Shown here: positions 5,281 through 5,291 of the stretch, piece after piece | Layout: each line of letters begins with the position of its first letter | Numbering within the stretch: the first letter of the stretch is position 1 | Assembly: GCA_027019885.1 (NCBI GenBank) | Contig: JALUWC010000559.1 | Coordinates: forward strand, 1 to 5,291 | Source: Geoglobus sp. | Lineage (GTDB): Archaea > Halobacteriota > Archaeoglobi > Archaeoglobales > Archaeoglobaceae | Length of the DNA stretch: 5,291 nucleotides | Reading direction: 5' to 3' | The notes under the pieces: model-generated | Seen by the model: only the letters and a program-made list of their open reading frames with translations | The model's database searches: none | Told to the model about the DNA's origin: nothing | Position numbers and translations under genes: made by a program

Positions 5281-5291
5281 CACAAGCTGTC

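Noticed and set aside
1..5291. tRNA, rRNA, CRISPR array, insertion sequence ends or a riboswitch.
   Set aside because: I saw no cloverleaf, regularly spaced repeats, terminal inverted repeats with target duplications, or known leader structures in any gap.

Overview
The window looks like a piece of a hyperthermophilic archaeal chromosome, most likely from the Archaeoglobales (a Ferroglobus- or Archaeoglobus-like organism). This is inferred from gene content and style, not from a database match. The clues are an HxlR-type regulator, a DUF2249/DUF438/hemerythrin protein, an F420-type luciferase-like oxidoreductase, arginines written mostly as AGA/AGG, T-run terminators, and TATA boxes about 25-30 bases before start codons that lack a Shine-Dalgarno sequence (leaderless genes).

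Layout. 1-290: the 3' end of an HxlR-family winged-helix regulator, cut by the window edge. 291-375: a promoter region with several AGTGT/ACACT half-sites. 376-1380: a three-domain DUF2249-DUF438-hemerythrin protein. 1429-2475: an LLM-class, probably F420-dependent, oxidoreductase. 2476-2612: a gap with a possible 30-residue basic ORF. 2613-3593: a zinc-type medium-chain dehydrogenase that keeps its structural zinc cysteines but has lost all the usual catalytic zinc ligands. 3594-4558: a decayed stretch holding a possible frameshifted small gene on the minus strand (3571-3791) and, diverging from it, a broken AhpD/carboxymuconolactone-decarboxylase-like gene (3870-4490). 4559-5254: an aspartate/glutamate racemase-family protein with Asp in place of the first catalytic Cys.

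All intact genes are on the plus strand, but they have gaps of about 50-140 bases and each has its own TATA-like element, so they look like separately transcribed neighbours and not one operon. The regulator and the hemerythrin protein may form a stress-sensing pair. The LLM oxidoreductase, the dehydrogenase and the racemase suggest accessory catabolism of small organic substrates, with no shared pathway evident. The most distinctive observations are the dehydrogenase without catalytic zinc ligands, and the cluster of single-base frame breaks confined to 3571-4490 between two intact genes.
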